DNA from: JANXYW01 sp031400455
GTDB lineage: Bacteria; Chloroflexota; Dehalococcoidia; DSTF01; JACRBR01
Assembly (NCBI GenBank): GCA_031400455.1
Contig: JANNPX010000042.1
Coordinates: 1-58,837, forward strand
DNA: 58,837 bases
Reading direction: 5' to 3'
A program made the translations under genes and the position numbers. Below the pieces are notes generated by a model. The model ran no database searches. It saw only the letters and a list, made by a program, of their open reading frames with translations, and was not told the origin of the DNA. How positions within the stretch are numbered: the first letter of the stretch is position 1; the number at the start of each line of letters is the position of its first letter. Below are positions 24,155 through 32,595 of the stretch, piece after piece.

Positions 24155-25321
24155 GTGACCGTTGCCCCCGCCCAGGATTACCGCCTGCTACACACCGCCG
24201 CCTACCTGGCGCTGTTCTGCGTCGGCGTCTACGCGGCCGCGTTCGGTCCTGCGCTGCCGTTCATCGCCGAGGATCTCGGCGTGTCGCTCGATACCGCGGG
24301 GCTGATCCTCACAGCGCTCTTCCTCGGATCGATCTCCGCGTCCGCGCTCGTCGCGGTCGTGCTGCACGGGCGCGATACGCGCTCGCTCTGCATCGCCGGA
24401 CTCGTCTGCGCGACGAGCGGGCTGCTGACCATCGGCTTCGCGCCAACATGGTCCGTCGCGCTGATCGGCTGCGTCGTGCTGGGTACGGGCGACGGGCTGA
24501 TGGTCGCCGCCACACACATCCTCATGCCGCTGACGTCAGACGACGCGCCGAGCGCCATCAATCGGCTCAACCTCTACTTCGCGATCGGCGCCATCGCCGG
24601 GCCGATCTGGGCAGGCGCAGTGCTCGCATCGACCGGCGAGCTCTGGATCGTCTACACAGGCATCGCCGCGCTCGCGGCTGCGGCGCTCGCGCTGACGATC
24701 GGAGCCGACGCCGCCGTGCACCACCCGATCGCAGCGCCCGACGAGGACTTCCGCTTGCCCGGCAATCCGACTGCGCTGCTCATGGGCGCCGTGCTCTTTC
24801 TGTATGTCGGCGCCGAGTTCGGTCTCGGCTCGTGGGTGTCGTCGTACACGCGCGAGACCGCCCACGCAGGGGTATTCGTCAGCGCCTTGCTCGCGGCGGG
24901 ATACTGGGGCGCGCTCGCCCTCGGTCGCGTCATCAGCGGCATCTACTTCTCCCGCCAGCGCGAGGCGAGTTCACTGCTGATCGCTGCGGTCGTCGGCGGC
25001 GGCATTGCGTCGCTCGTGCTGTCGCTCTCGTCGGGCAACCTCGCGGTCGCGGGTGCGTCCGCCTTCGCCGCCGGCCTTTGCTTCGGACCGATCTGGCCTG
25101 CCACCGTTGCCATCGCATCGGCGGGCGCGAAGGGTAACGTCACAGCCGCAACCGTGACGATGGGCAACGCCGGCGGGCTCGCAATCCCCTGGCTGCAGGG
25201 CAAGGTGCTCGTCGGCGCCGGCCCGGCGCAGGGCGTCGCCGTCACCGCCGTCCTCTGCGCCCTCATGTTCGTGATGGTCGCGGGCTTCCGCGCCAAGCGG
25301 GGCGACTCGTCCGTGCCTTGA
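24155..25321 (+). CDS. MFS transporter
   Basis: 388 residues with about 12 hydrophobic helices. The arrangement (YLALFCVGVYAAAFGPALPF at TM1, LHGRDTRSLC in the TM2-3 loop, and GPIWPATVAI in the second half) resembles the FucP/MFS_1 sugar-transporter-like group. The start is a GTG (VTVAPAQDYR); the longer frame is shadow of the reductase gene on the other strand. Divergent from the aldo/keto reductase, with 85 bases between. Substrate unknown; uptake or export cannot be decided. Confidence 0.87.
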   Translation: MTVAPAQDYRLLHTAAYLALFCVGVYAAAFGPALPFIAEDLGVSLDTAGLILTALFLGSISASALVAVVLHGRDTRSLCIAGLVCATSGLLTIGFAPTWSVALIGCVVLGTGDGLMVAATHILMPLTSDDAPSAINRLNLYFAIGAIAGPIWAGAVLASTGELWIVYTGIAALAAAALALTIGADAAVHHPIAAPDEDFRLPGNPTALLMGAVLFLYVGAEFGLGSWVSSYTRETAHAGVFVSALLAAGYWGALALGRVISGIYFSRQREASSLLIAAVVGGGIASLVLSLSSGNLAVAGASAFAAGLCFGPIWPATVAIASAGAKGNVTAATVTMGNAGGLAIPWLQGKVLVGAGPAQGVAVTAVLCALMFVMVAGFRAKRGDSSVP

Positions 25322-25400
25322 GCGAAGCGCCAGCTTCGCGGATAGTCATCCTGCACCCGAACGAATACCGCGCGATCCTTCGCGCCCGGAATGAGGCTCC

Positions 25401-26357
25401 ATGTCCGCAATCACGCACCGAACCGTCAAGACCAACGGCATCAACCTCCACATTGCCGAAGCAGGAGAAGGCCCCCTCGTGCTCCTCCTGCACGGCTGGC
25501 CCGAGTCGTGGTACTCGTGGCGCCACCAACTCCCCGCGCTCGCGGCCGCCGGCTACCACGCCGTCGCGCCGGACGTCCGCGGCTACGGCCAGAGCGACAA
25601 GCCGCAGGCCATCGAGGCCTACAGCATGAAGAACATGCTGGCCGACTACATCGGCCTGCTCGATCTGCTCGACGCGAAGACGGCCGTCGTTGTCGGCCAC
25701 GACTGGGGCGCCCCGATGGCGTGGAACAGTGCTGCTCTGCATCCCGACCGCTACCGCGCCGTCGTCGGCATGAGCGTGCCGCACCTCGGTCGTGGCCCCA
25801 TGCCGCCGACGCAGCTGCTCAAAGCAGCGTTCGGCGAGAACTGGTTCTACATCCTCTACTTCCAGGACCCGGGCGTCGCCGAGGCCGAGTTCGAAGCCGA
25901 CATCCCGAAGACGATGCGCACGATCCTCGCGGGTGTCGCCGGCTTCGACACGGCAGCCGAAGCCGTGCAGGCGAAGAAGAAGGGCGACAAATTCCTCACC
26001 GGCATCAATGCGCCGGTCAAGCTGCCCGATTGGCTCACCGAAGACGACGTCGCCTACTTCGCGAAGGAGTTCGCCGGCAGCGGATTCCGTGGCGGACTCA
26101 ACCGCTACCGCAACATGGATCGCGACTGGGAGGAGCTGCCCGAACTCGCAACCGCCAAGATCGAACAGCCCGCGCTCTTCATCACCGGCGAGAACGACCC
26201 GGTGCGCGGGTTCGCCCCAGCGGACGGCATGAAGGAAAGCGTCCCGGGACTCAAAGACTCGCTCATCATTCCCGCCGCCGGCCACTGGGTGCAGCAGGAA
26301 AAGGCTGCCGAAGTCAACGAAGCGTTGCTCACGTTCCTGAAAGGACTCGCCGCATGA
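25401..26357 (+). CDS. Alpha/beta hydrolase, epoxide hydrolase-like (copy 1)
   Basis: 318 residues. HGWPESWYSW near 30-40 is the HGxP oxyanion motif. The nucleophile is Asp in GHDWGAP, as in epoxide hydrolases and haloalkane dehalogenases. The acid lies in GENDPV and the base in AAGHWVQQE. A lid region of about 135-230 separates the halves. ATG with GAGG upstream. Its stop overlaps the start of a close paralogue (ATGA), so the two are a tandem duplication translated together. Confidence 0.9.
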   Translation: MSAITHRTVKTNGINLHIAEAGEGPLVLLLHGWPESWYSWRHQLPALAAAGYHAVAPDVRGYGQSDKPQAIEAYSMKNMLADYIGLLDLLDAKTAVVVGHDWGAPMAWNSAALHPDRYRAVVGMSVPHLGRGPMPPTQLLKAAFGENWFYILYFQDPGVAEAEFEADIPKTMRTILAGVAGFDTAAEAVQAKKKGDKFLTGINAPVKLPDWLTEDDVAYFAKEFAGSGFRGGLNRYRNMDRDWEELPELATAKIEQPALFITGENDPVRGFAPADGMKESVPGLKDSLIIPAAGHWVQQEKAAEVNEALLTFLKGLAA

Positions 26358-27550
26358 GCGAGATCACACACCGCCAGATCCAGACCAACGGCATCAGCAT
26401 GCACATCGCAGAGGCCGGCGAGGGTCCGCTCGTGCTGTTCGTCCACGGCTTTCCCGAATCGTGGTACTCGTGGCGGCATCAGCTCCCCGCGGTGGCGGCG
26501 GCTGGATATCACGCCGTCGCGGTCGACGTCCGCGGCTACGGCCGCACCGATGCGCCTCAGCCGATCGAGGCGTACAGCATGAAGACCATGCTCGCGGACT
26601 ACGTCGGAGTGCTGGATGCGCTCGGCGAGAAGACTGCCGTCATCGTCGGCCACGACTGGGGTGCGCCGATGGCATGGAACAGCGCCATCCTCTACCCCGA
26701 TCGTTACCGCGCCGTCGTCGGGATGAGCGTCCCTTACGGGCCGCGGCCGGCCGCGCCGCCGCTCCAGATGCTGAGCCAGATGTTCAAGGACTCGTTCTTC
26801 TACATCGTCTATTTCCAGGACGTAGGCGTCGCCGAGGCGGAGCTTGATGCCGACCCGCGCCGCACGATGCGCCTCATCCTCTACAGCGCGTCGGGCGATG
26901 CGCCGCCCGCTCCCGGATTCGCCGGCAAGGCGAAGGGACTCGGACTGCTCGATGGCATGACGGATCCCGCCGTGCTCCCCTCGTGGCTGACCGAAGCCGA
27001 CCTCGACTACTTCGCCGCTGAGTTCGCGCGCAGCGGCTTCCGCGGCGGCATCAACCGCTACCGCAACATGGACCGCGACTGGAACGACCTGCCGCAGCTC
27101 GAAGGCGCGCGCATCAAGCAGCCCGCCCTGTTCGTCTACGGCAGCAAGGATGGCGTCGTCGCCATGAATCCCGCAAGCATCGACAACATGAAGGCGCACT
27201 GCGACGACATGCGCAGCGTCGTCTCGCTGCCGGATGCCGGCCACTGGACACAGCAGGAGCGCCCCGAAGGCACGAACGCTGCGCTCATCGAATTCTTGAA
27301 GGGACTACGACCATGCGCATCGGACTCATGCACGGAGACGACGGCTCGCAGACACTCGAACAACAGGTCCAGCAGATCGTCGACGAAGAGAAGGACGGAT
27401 TCGACAACGCCTGGTTCGGGCAGATCATGGGCGGCGACTCGCTCACGATCATCGCGCTCGCCGGCCAGCGAACATCCCGCATCGGCCTGGGCACAGCCGT
27501 CATACCGACGTACCCGCGGCACCCGTTCACAATGGCGCAGCAAGCGCTGA
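26354..27550 (+). CDS. Alpha/beta hydrolase, epoxide hydrolase-like (copy 2), with read-through tail
   Basis: Close paralogue of the preceding gene; most motif blocks match (HGFPESWYSW, GHDWGAPMAWNSA, DAGHWTQQE). The hydrolase domain ends near residue 320 (EFLKGLR) exactly where copy 1 stops, but here no stop codon occurs and the frame runs on for about 78 residues to 27550, inside the next gene. That tail is Ser/Arg/Thr-rich and looks like an off-frame translation of the oxidoreductase gene. So either the real protein carries an accidental tail, or the stop was lost by mutation or sequence error. Confidence 0.85.
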   Translation: MSEITHRQIQTNGISMHIAEAGEGPLVLFVHGFPESWYSWRHQLPAVAAAGYHAVAVDVRGYGRTDAPQPIEAYSMKTMLADYVGVLDALGEKTAVIVGHDWGAPMAWNSAILYPDRYRAVVGMSVPYGPRPAAPPLQMLSQMFKDSFFYIVYFQDVGVAEAELDADPRRTMRLILYSASGDAPPAPGFAGKAKGLGLLDGMTDPAVLPSWLTEADLDYFAAEFARSGFRGGINRYRNMDRDWNDLPQLEGARIKQPALFVYGSKDGVVAMNPASIDNMKAHCDDMRSVVSLPDAGHWTQQERPEGTNAALIEFLKGLRPCASDSCTETTARRHSNNRSSRSSTKRRTDSTTPGSGRSWAATRSRSSRSPASEHPASAWAQPSYRRTRGTRSQWRSKR

Positions 27551-28236
27551 CCGTGCAGGCCGCGACAGGCGGCCGACTCACGCTCGGCGTCGGCCCTTCA
27601 CATGGACTCGTGATCGAGAATATGTGGGGCATGTCGTACGAAAAGCCGGCGCGCCATGTGCGTGAGTACCTGTCGGTGCTCGTCCCGCTGCTGAAGGAGC
27701 GGCGCGTGTCGTTCAACGGCGAGGTGTATCGCGTAAACGGTGCGATCGGCACGAAGGTCGAAGAGGCGCCGTCGGTAATGATCTCCGCGCTGGCGCCACT
27801 GATGCTGAAGCTCGCCGGCAGCATGACGGACGGCACCATCACGTGGATGACCGGTGTCAAGACCATCGAGACTCACGTCGTCCCCGGCGTGAACGTCGCG
27901 GCGAAGGAAGCCGGGCGCCGCGCCCCGCGCGTCGTAGTCGGACTGCCCATCTGCGTCACCGAGGACGTTGCAGCGGCGAGAGAGATGGCCGCGAAAGCGT
28001 TCGTCATCTACGGCCAGCTCCCAAACTACAAGCGCATGCTCGACAGGGAGGGCGTTGCCGGCCCGGCCGACGTCGCCATCGTCGGCAACGAAGCCGAGGT
28101 CGAGCGCCAACTCCGCGCCCTGGCCAGCGCCGGCGCCACGGACTTCGACGCCGCGATCTTCCCCGCCGGCGCCGACCCCCTGGCATCGATAACGCGCACG
28201 CGCACGCTGCTGGCGAGCCTCGTCGGCAAGGTGTAG
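27313..28236 (+). CDS. LLM class F420-dependent oxidoreductase
   Basis: 307 residues, luciferase-like monooxygenase fold (TIM barrel). The sequence MRIGLMHGDDG, ASEHP-like position GQRTSRIGLGTAVIP, RHPFTMAQQALTVQ and GRLTLGVGPSH follow the F420-type LLM group found in actinobacteria and Chloroflexota. The cofactor choice (F420 rather than FMN) is inferred from family, not proved. ATG lies 238 bases before the end of the upstream open frame, so the two genes overlap out of frame. Substrate unknown; the neighbouring hydrolases and amidohydrolase suggest breakdown of an organic compound. Confidence 0.88.
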   Translation: MRIGLMHGDDGSQTLEQQVQQIVDEEKDGFDNAWFGQIMGGDSLTIIALAGQRTSRIGLGTAVIPTYPRHPFTMAQQALTVQAATGGRLTLGVGPSHGLVIENMWGMSYEKPARHVREYLSVLVPLLKERRVSFNGEVYRVNGAIGTKVEEAPSVMISALAPLMLKLAGSMTDGTITWMTGVKTIETHVVPGVNVAAKEAGRRAPRVVVGLPICVTEDVAAAREMAAKAFVIYGQLPNYKRMLDREGVAGPADVAIVGNEAEVERQLRALASAGATDFDAAIFPAGADPLASITRTRTLLASLVGKV

Positions 28237-28238
28237 CG

Positions 28239-29474
28239 ATGACCACCGCCATCACGAACGCCACGCTCATCGACGGCACCGGCGCCGACCCCTTACGCAA
28301 CGCGACAATCGTCATCGAAGACGAGCGGATCACGCAGGTCGGTGCGAACGTCGCGGTCTCGGCTGGCGCGCAGGTGATCGATGCCGGCGGACGCACCGTC
28401 ATGCCCGGCATGATCGATTGTCACGTGCACATGCTCTACCACCCGGCATCGCTGCAAGAGCGCATGCTCACACCGCCCACACTCCAGACCTTCTACGGCG
28501 CGCGCAACGCCAAAGCCACGCTCGATGCCGGCGTCACGTCCGTGCGCGATGCCGGCGGCACGCCGCAGGGGTTCAAGATGGCGATCGACCGGGGCCTGAT
28601 CCCCGGTCCGCGCATGAAGATCGCCGTCACCGCGCTCTCGCAGACCGGCGGCCACGGCGATTCGACGATGGCATCGGGCATACGCGTGCGCGCGCTTAGC
28701 GGCCTCGGCCCGGAATGGCCTGAGAACGTCGTCGATGGCCCCGACGAGGTACGCAAGGCGGTGCGCTCGATCCTCCGTGCGGGCGGCGATTTCATCAAGC
28801 TGATGTCGACGGGTGGCGTCCTCTCACCGTCCGACGAACCCGGGCACACGCAGTTCACGCCGGAAGAGATCGCCATCATGGTGTCCGAGGCCGCTGCCGC
28901 CGGAAAGACATGCATGGCGCACGCGCAGGGCACACAGGGCATCAAGAATGCCGTCAACGCCGGCGTCGAGTCGATCGAACACGGCATCTGGCTGGACGAC
29001 GAGGTGATGGCGGACATGAAGCGCCGTGGCACCTTCCTTGTGCCGACGCTCGTCGCACCGATCTGGGTGCTGCGCAACGCCGAGAAGGCCCCCGGCAGCG
29101 TGCTGCCGCAATCCGTCCGCAAGACGAAAGAAGTGATGGCCGATCACACCGCCAGCATCACGCGCGCCATCGCCGAAGGCCTGCGCGTCGCGATGGGCAC
29201 AGACAGCGGCGTCGGCCCCCACGGCTATAACGCCGAAGAGCTCGAGCACTACGTCGCCTGCGGTATGACGCCGATGCAAGCGATCGTCTCCACCACGAAG
29301 ACCGCCGCAGAGTGCACGCATATCCAGCAGGACGCCGGCACCCTCGAGCCCGGCAAGTACGCCGACGTCCTCATCATCGACGGCGACCCCCTCGCCGACA
29401 TCAAGATCCTGCAAGACAAGGCGAAGCTCGCGCTGATCATGCAATCCGGCCGCACGCACAAGAATGCGCTCTAG
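28239..29474 (+). CDS. Amidohydrolase family metal-dependent hydrolase
   Basis: 411 residues, two-domain amidohydrolase: N- and C-terminal beta sandwich around a TIM barrel. Metal ligands: HVH at 62-64, a lysine in FIKLMSTGG (carbamylated in binuclear members), His in MAHAQG and IEHGIW, Asp in MGTDSGV. The pattern resembles imidazolonepropionase-like prolidases (Sgx9260-type, acting on C-terminal Arg/Lys dipeptides). It starts two bases after the oxidoreductase stop, so the four genes from 25401 on form one transcription unit. Confidence 0.91.
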   Translation: MTTAITNATLIDGTGADPLRNATIVIEDERITQVGANVAVSAGAQVIDAGGRTVMPGMIDCHVHMLYHPASLQERMLTPPTLQTFYGARNAKATLDAGVTSVRDAGGTPQGFKMAIDRGLIPGPRMKIAVTALSQTGGHGDSTMASGIRVRALSGLGPEWPENVVDGPDEVRKAVRSILRAGGDFIKLMSTGGVLSPSDEPGHTQFTPEEIAIMVSEAAAAGKTCMAHAQGTQGIKNAVNAGVESIEHGIWLDDEVMADMKRRGTFLVPTLVAPIWVLRNAEKAPGSVLPQSVRKTKEVMADHTASITRAIAEGLRVAMGTDSGVGPHGYNAEELEHYVACGMTPMQAIVSTTKTAAECTHIQQDAGTLEPGKYADVLIIDGDPLADIKILQDKAKLALIMQSGRTHKNAL

Positions 29475-29505
29475 TCGCCGCCGCGCGATGCGGAGCGTCG
29501 AGCGA

Positions 29506-29593
29506 TGTCATGCAGAGCGAAGCGAAGCATCTTCTCCGCACTGAAACGAGTGCCACGGCGAAGCAAGATCCTTCACTTCGTTCAGGATGGCAG
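29506..29593. repeat. Imperfect inverted repeat, dispersed intergenic type
   Basis: The arm TGTCATGCAGAGCGAAGCGA (start 29506, arm to 29533) is the imperfect reverse complement of the arm at 29565-29593 (AAGATCCTTC ... GGATGGCAG). The GAGCGAAGCGAAG ... CTTCRCTTCG words are known from dispersed intergenic repeats in several phyla. It lies in the 188-base gap between convergent genes. Confidence 0.7.
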
Positions 29594-29619
29594 TCCAAAT
29601 GTGCCCATGAAGTCGATTC

Positions 29620-29661
29620 AAGCTCCCCTTCCTCACGGGGAAGGGGCCGGGGGTTAGGGCC
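29620..29661. terminator. Repeat hairpin between convergent genes (copy 1)
   Basis: CCCCTTCC (29625-29632) pairs with GGAAGGGG (29639-29646). The 42-base unit AAGCTCCCCTTCC...GGGTTAGGGCC recurs almost unchanged at 54640-54682, again just after the stop of a minus-strand gene facing a plus-strand gene. The position suggests a transcription-ending or insulating role, but there is no T-run. Confidence 0.5.
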
Positions 29662-29662
29662 A

Positions 29663-31531
29663 TCACGGCCCCGGCGTGACCTGCGCCGCGGGCGAGTTCG
29701 GATCGACGTTGTGCACCACCAACCCGATGCTCTGCAGCCACTCGTCGTAGCCCGGCACGCTGCTCGAAGGCAGCGGTGAGAATTCGAGCAGCACCCTGCT
29801 GCCCGCACCCGCCGCCGTCACGGCGATCTCCGCCAATATCGGCGGCACGCCATCCGTGCCGGCGCGCGTCGAGCGCATCCTGATCGCGCCGTCTGCCTCC
29901 GTCGAGTCGAAGACGCGCCACGTGCCGTCGTCCAGCCGCTCGCGCATCAAGCCCGCGACGTCGCTCGTCGGCGCGTCCGACTCCCACTCAACGCGATACG
30001 GCAGGTGCGATCCCGCGCCCGCATCATCGATGCTCGCCTGGGGTGGCGCCGGAAAGTCAGTCGGCAGCGCGCGCAGCACCTGGCTGCGCCCAAAGTACGG
30101 ATCGGCGCGAAAAGGCCCGTTGCCGCTCACGTACGCTGACGACAGATAGCCCGCACACACCACGGCAGCCGCGAGTCCGCCCCACGCAGCCAGCCTCGGC
30201 GCGTACGCCAGCACGCTGCCGCGCATCGCCGGATCTTCTACTCGCAACGGAAGTACTCTGAGGACGGGCGTCTCGACCGCCACCTCGTTCGTGGCAACGG
30301 GCGACCGCCGCCCGAAGATCGCCAACACGAAGATCGTCGCCAGCGCCATCGGCTGCACCCAGTACACGCCCAACGTGCCGGCCGGTCGATAGGCGTCATA
30401 GGGCAGCGGGAACGGCGTGGCGTTCTGCGTCGCCGCCGCGGCGACGCACATGCCGCCGATCAGCAGCGGCGTCAGATAGCGTGGTCGCAAGTCCGATCGC
30501 AACAGCAGCGCGCCCGCAACGGCAAGCATGCTCCAGTTGTAGAAGCTCGAATGCGGCGCCAGCAGCAACGTGCCCAGCGCGGTCGCTACCTTCGCAACGG
30601 ACGGCGTGCACTTCCACCACGCCAGCACGACAGCAGCAGCGGTCAATACGAACAGATCGGCCGCGAGCAACGGATTCGGGTCGATGCCCGTGCTGAGCAA
30701 GAAGCCATACCATGAATACTGCCATCCCTGCATGTACGACTGGTTCTGCTGCCCTAGCGTCAGGAACTGCGCGGCATGCTGCACTCCCGATCCGTAGAAG
30801 TCAGTCAGCGAGGCGAGAATCCCGCCGTCTTGTGGCGTCCGCAACGCGAACACAGCGATGCCCACCGCGCCAAGCGTCGTCAGACCGCCGACCGAGACGA
30901 GGAGTGCGCGCCAATTCTTCGTCCACAAGAGGTACAGCAGCGGCACCGGCAGGTATTGCGGCTTCAGCGCCAACACGGCTATGAAGATGCCGGCGGCGAC
31001 AGGTTTGCGGTCGCTCAGAAGCAGTCCTGCGAGCGCTGCGAATGCGAGAATCTCCGTGAAGTGCCCGACGCGCAGCGCCCAGTGCGTCTGTGGCAGCGCG
31101 AACACGCCCAGCGCCACGGCGATCTTCGCCGGCATGGACTCAACGGAGCGCTGCGCCAAGTACGCAACCCCCGCAAGTGCCGCAACATTGATGCCGGTGT
31201 ACACGGCGAACGCCGGCCGCATGCTCAGGAACGTCAGCGGGTACATCAGCACCGACAGCCCGGGGCTGTAGAAGCCGTTCAGATAGAAGCTGCTGGCGTT
31301 TCGGTAGAAGACCAGGAAGTCGCCGTAACCGTTCTTGTTTGGACGGAACCAGACGCCCAGCGTGTCCGGCAGCCACGCCACGAGAACCATCAACTCAACG
31401 CCGATAGCGGCGAAGCACAGCACGGGGCCGGCGTACCGCCGCAGATCGTCGATTCGAATGGCCCGCCGGCTGAGCGATGGCCTGGTGATCGACATCATCG
31501 ACGCAAAGCCTCTTGCTCTGGCGCGCGTCAT
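29663..31531 (-). CDS. GT87/DUF2029-type membrane glycosyltransferase with C-terminal extracytoplasmic domain
   Basis: 622 residues. About ten hydrophobic helices up to roughly residue 470, with the acidic extracytoplasmic site region NKNGYGDFLVFYRNAS near residue 66-80, as in polyprenyl-phosphate-mannose-dependent GT-C enzymes. About 150 residues follow the last helix (from YVSGNGPFRADPYFG), soluble and probably outside; this domain is not recognised and ends PNSPAAQVTPGP. Usual DUF2029 proteins are near 400-450 residues. A start at Met12 or Met13 is equally possible. Last gene of the polysaccharide cluster. Confidence 0.82.
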   Translation of the reverse strand: MTRARARGFASMMSITRPSLSRRAIRIDDLRRYAGPVLCFAAIGVELMVLVAWLPDTLGVWFRPNKNGYGDFLVFYRNASSFYLNGFYSPGLSVLMYPLTFLSMRPAFAVYTGINVAALAGVAYLAQRSVESMPAKIAVALGVFALPQTHWALRVGHFTEILAFAALAGLLLSDRKPVAAGIFIAVLALKPQYLPVPLLYLLWTKNWRALLVSVGGLTTLGAVGIAVFALRTPQDGGILASLTDFYGSGVQHAAQFLTLGQQNQSYMQGWQYSWYGFLLSTGIDPNPLLAADLFVLTAAAVVLAWWKCTPSVAKVATALGTLLLAPHSSFYNWSMLAVAGALLLRSDLRPRYLTPLLIGGMCVAAAATQNATPFPLPYDAYRPAGTLGVYWVQPMALATIFVLAIFGRRSPVATNEVAVETPVLRVLPLRVEDPAMRGSVLAYAPRLAAWGGLAAAVVCAGYLSSAYVSGNGPFRADPYFGRSQVLRALPTDFPAPPQASIDDAGAGSHLPYRVEWESDAPTSDVAGLMRERLDDGTWRVFDSTEADGAIRMRSTRAGTDGVPPILAEIAVTAAGAGSRVLLEFSPLPSSSVPGYDEWLQSIGLVVHNVDPNSPAAQVTPGP

Positions 31532-31626
31532 GCGCTGCCGTCTCAGAATGATCGTCGCGCAGCCCTTCGAGCCGGATGAGGAGCCACCCGACGCGTTGGC
31601 CGAGGAAACCCGTAGTGGCCGCGCAA

Positions 31627-32595
31627 CTAAGCGGCGCGCTTGCGGACGGCCGTCACCTGCAGCTTGTTGCCCCAGCGTCCAATCGCTCGATCTGCGGCGG
31701 TAACGGCGCCGCGATAAACGGTGCGAAACATCGGGCGCGATGCCAGTCGCATCACCGCACCCGGCTCGTGCTTGTAGTACATCAGGTACCGCTGCGCGCG
31801 CGCCTCAAAGCCGGCTGCCGCCAGTTCGCGAGCGACGTCGTCGGGCCGCAGCCGGGCGACGCGGTTGCCCGCATCCTCCCGCTCCAGCGCGATCCTCAGC
31901 TTCACGGCCAGCGTCGTGCCGAGCGCCTCGGCCGGCTCATTGACACTGATCGCCCGCCGAGCAACCCGCGCCATCTCGCGCAGGCCGACGGCCGGATCAC
32001 TCAAGTGGTGCAGCCCATCATGAACGTAGCTGATGTCCATCGTCGCCGAACGCACTGGCAGGTGCTCGACGTCACCGACGACGACGAGGTAGTCGAGTCC
32101 GAATCGCTGCGCACGCGCGCGAGCCCTCGCCGCGCATCCTTCGGAGATATCGATCGCGATCACGCGCGCGCCCGCCCGCGCCAGCATCTCCGCATCCATG
32201 CCGCTTCCACAGCACACATCCACGACCGTCGCGCCGCGCAGGTCCGGCAGCCCGGCGATGCTGCGCCGGAACTTGTCCGCAAGCAGCCATCGGTAGGCTT
32301 CGGGCGCACCGTTCGGCCGGCTGATCTCGAATTCCTCCGCGACGCCACGATCAAAGTAGTCCGCCTGCTGATGCTTGTGACCATCGCCGTGCCCGTGCAT
32401 ATGGTCGATCTCGTCGTGCACAGCGGACGCGTCGACGTCCGGCGGCAGCAGGATCGGAATGCCGTTTCGCACGGGATAGCGCACCGAGCATCGCGTGCAG
32501 ATCAGCGAAGCATTGCCGCGCGCGTCGTCCTCGCCAATCAACTCGCCATCGCGGCAGGCAGGGCACGCCAGCAGTTCGAACAGATCAGGCCGCAT
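31627..32595 (-). CDS. Methyltransferase with Trm112-like zinc ribbon and His-rich linker
   Basis: 322 residues. N-terminal Trm112-like ribbon (ELLACPAC at 7-14, CTRC at 33-36, PVRNGIPILL). Residues 60-75 hold six histidines (H60, H65, H67, H69, H73, H75) before the methyltransferase domain. The SAM motif VVDVCCGSGMD is at 124-134, and DISYVHDGLHHL follows. The protein probably methylates a sugar or lipid in the polysaccharide pathway. The start overlaps the previous gene by 11 bases. The His-rich segment might bind metal; function unproven. Confidence 0.86.
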   Translation of the reverse strand: MRPDLFELLACPACRDGELIGEDDARGNASLICTRCSVRYPVRNGIPILLPPDVDASAVHDEIDHMHGHGDGHKHQQADYFDRGVAEEFEISRPNGAPEAYRWLLADKFRRSIAGLPDLRGATVVDVCCGSGMDAEMLARAGARVIAIDISEGCAARARARAQRFGLDYLVVVGDVEHLPVRSATMDISYVHDGLHHLSDPAVGLREMARVARRAISVNEPAEALGTTLAVKLRIALEREDAGNRVARLRPDDVARELAAAGFEARAQRYLMYYKHEPGAVMRLASRPMFRTVYRGAVTAADRAIGRWGNKLQVTAVRKRAA

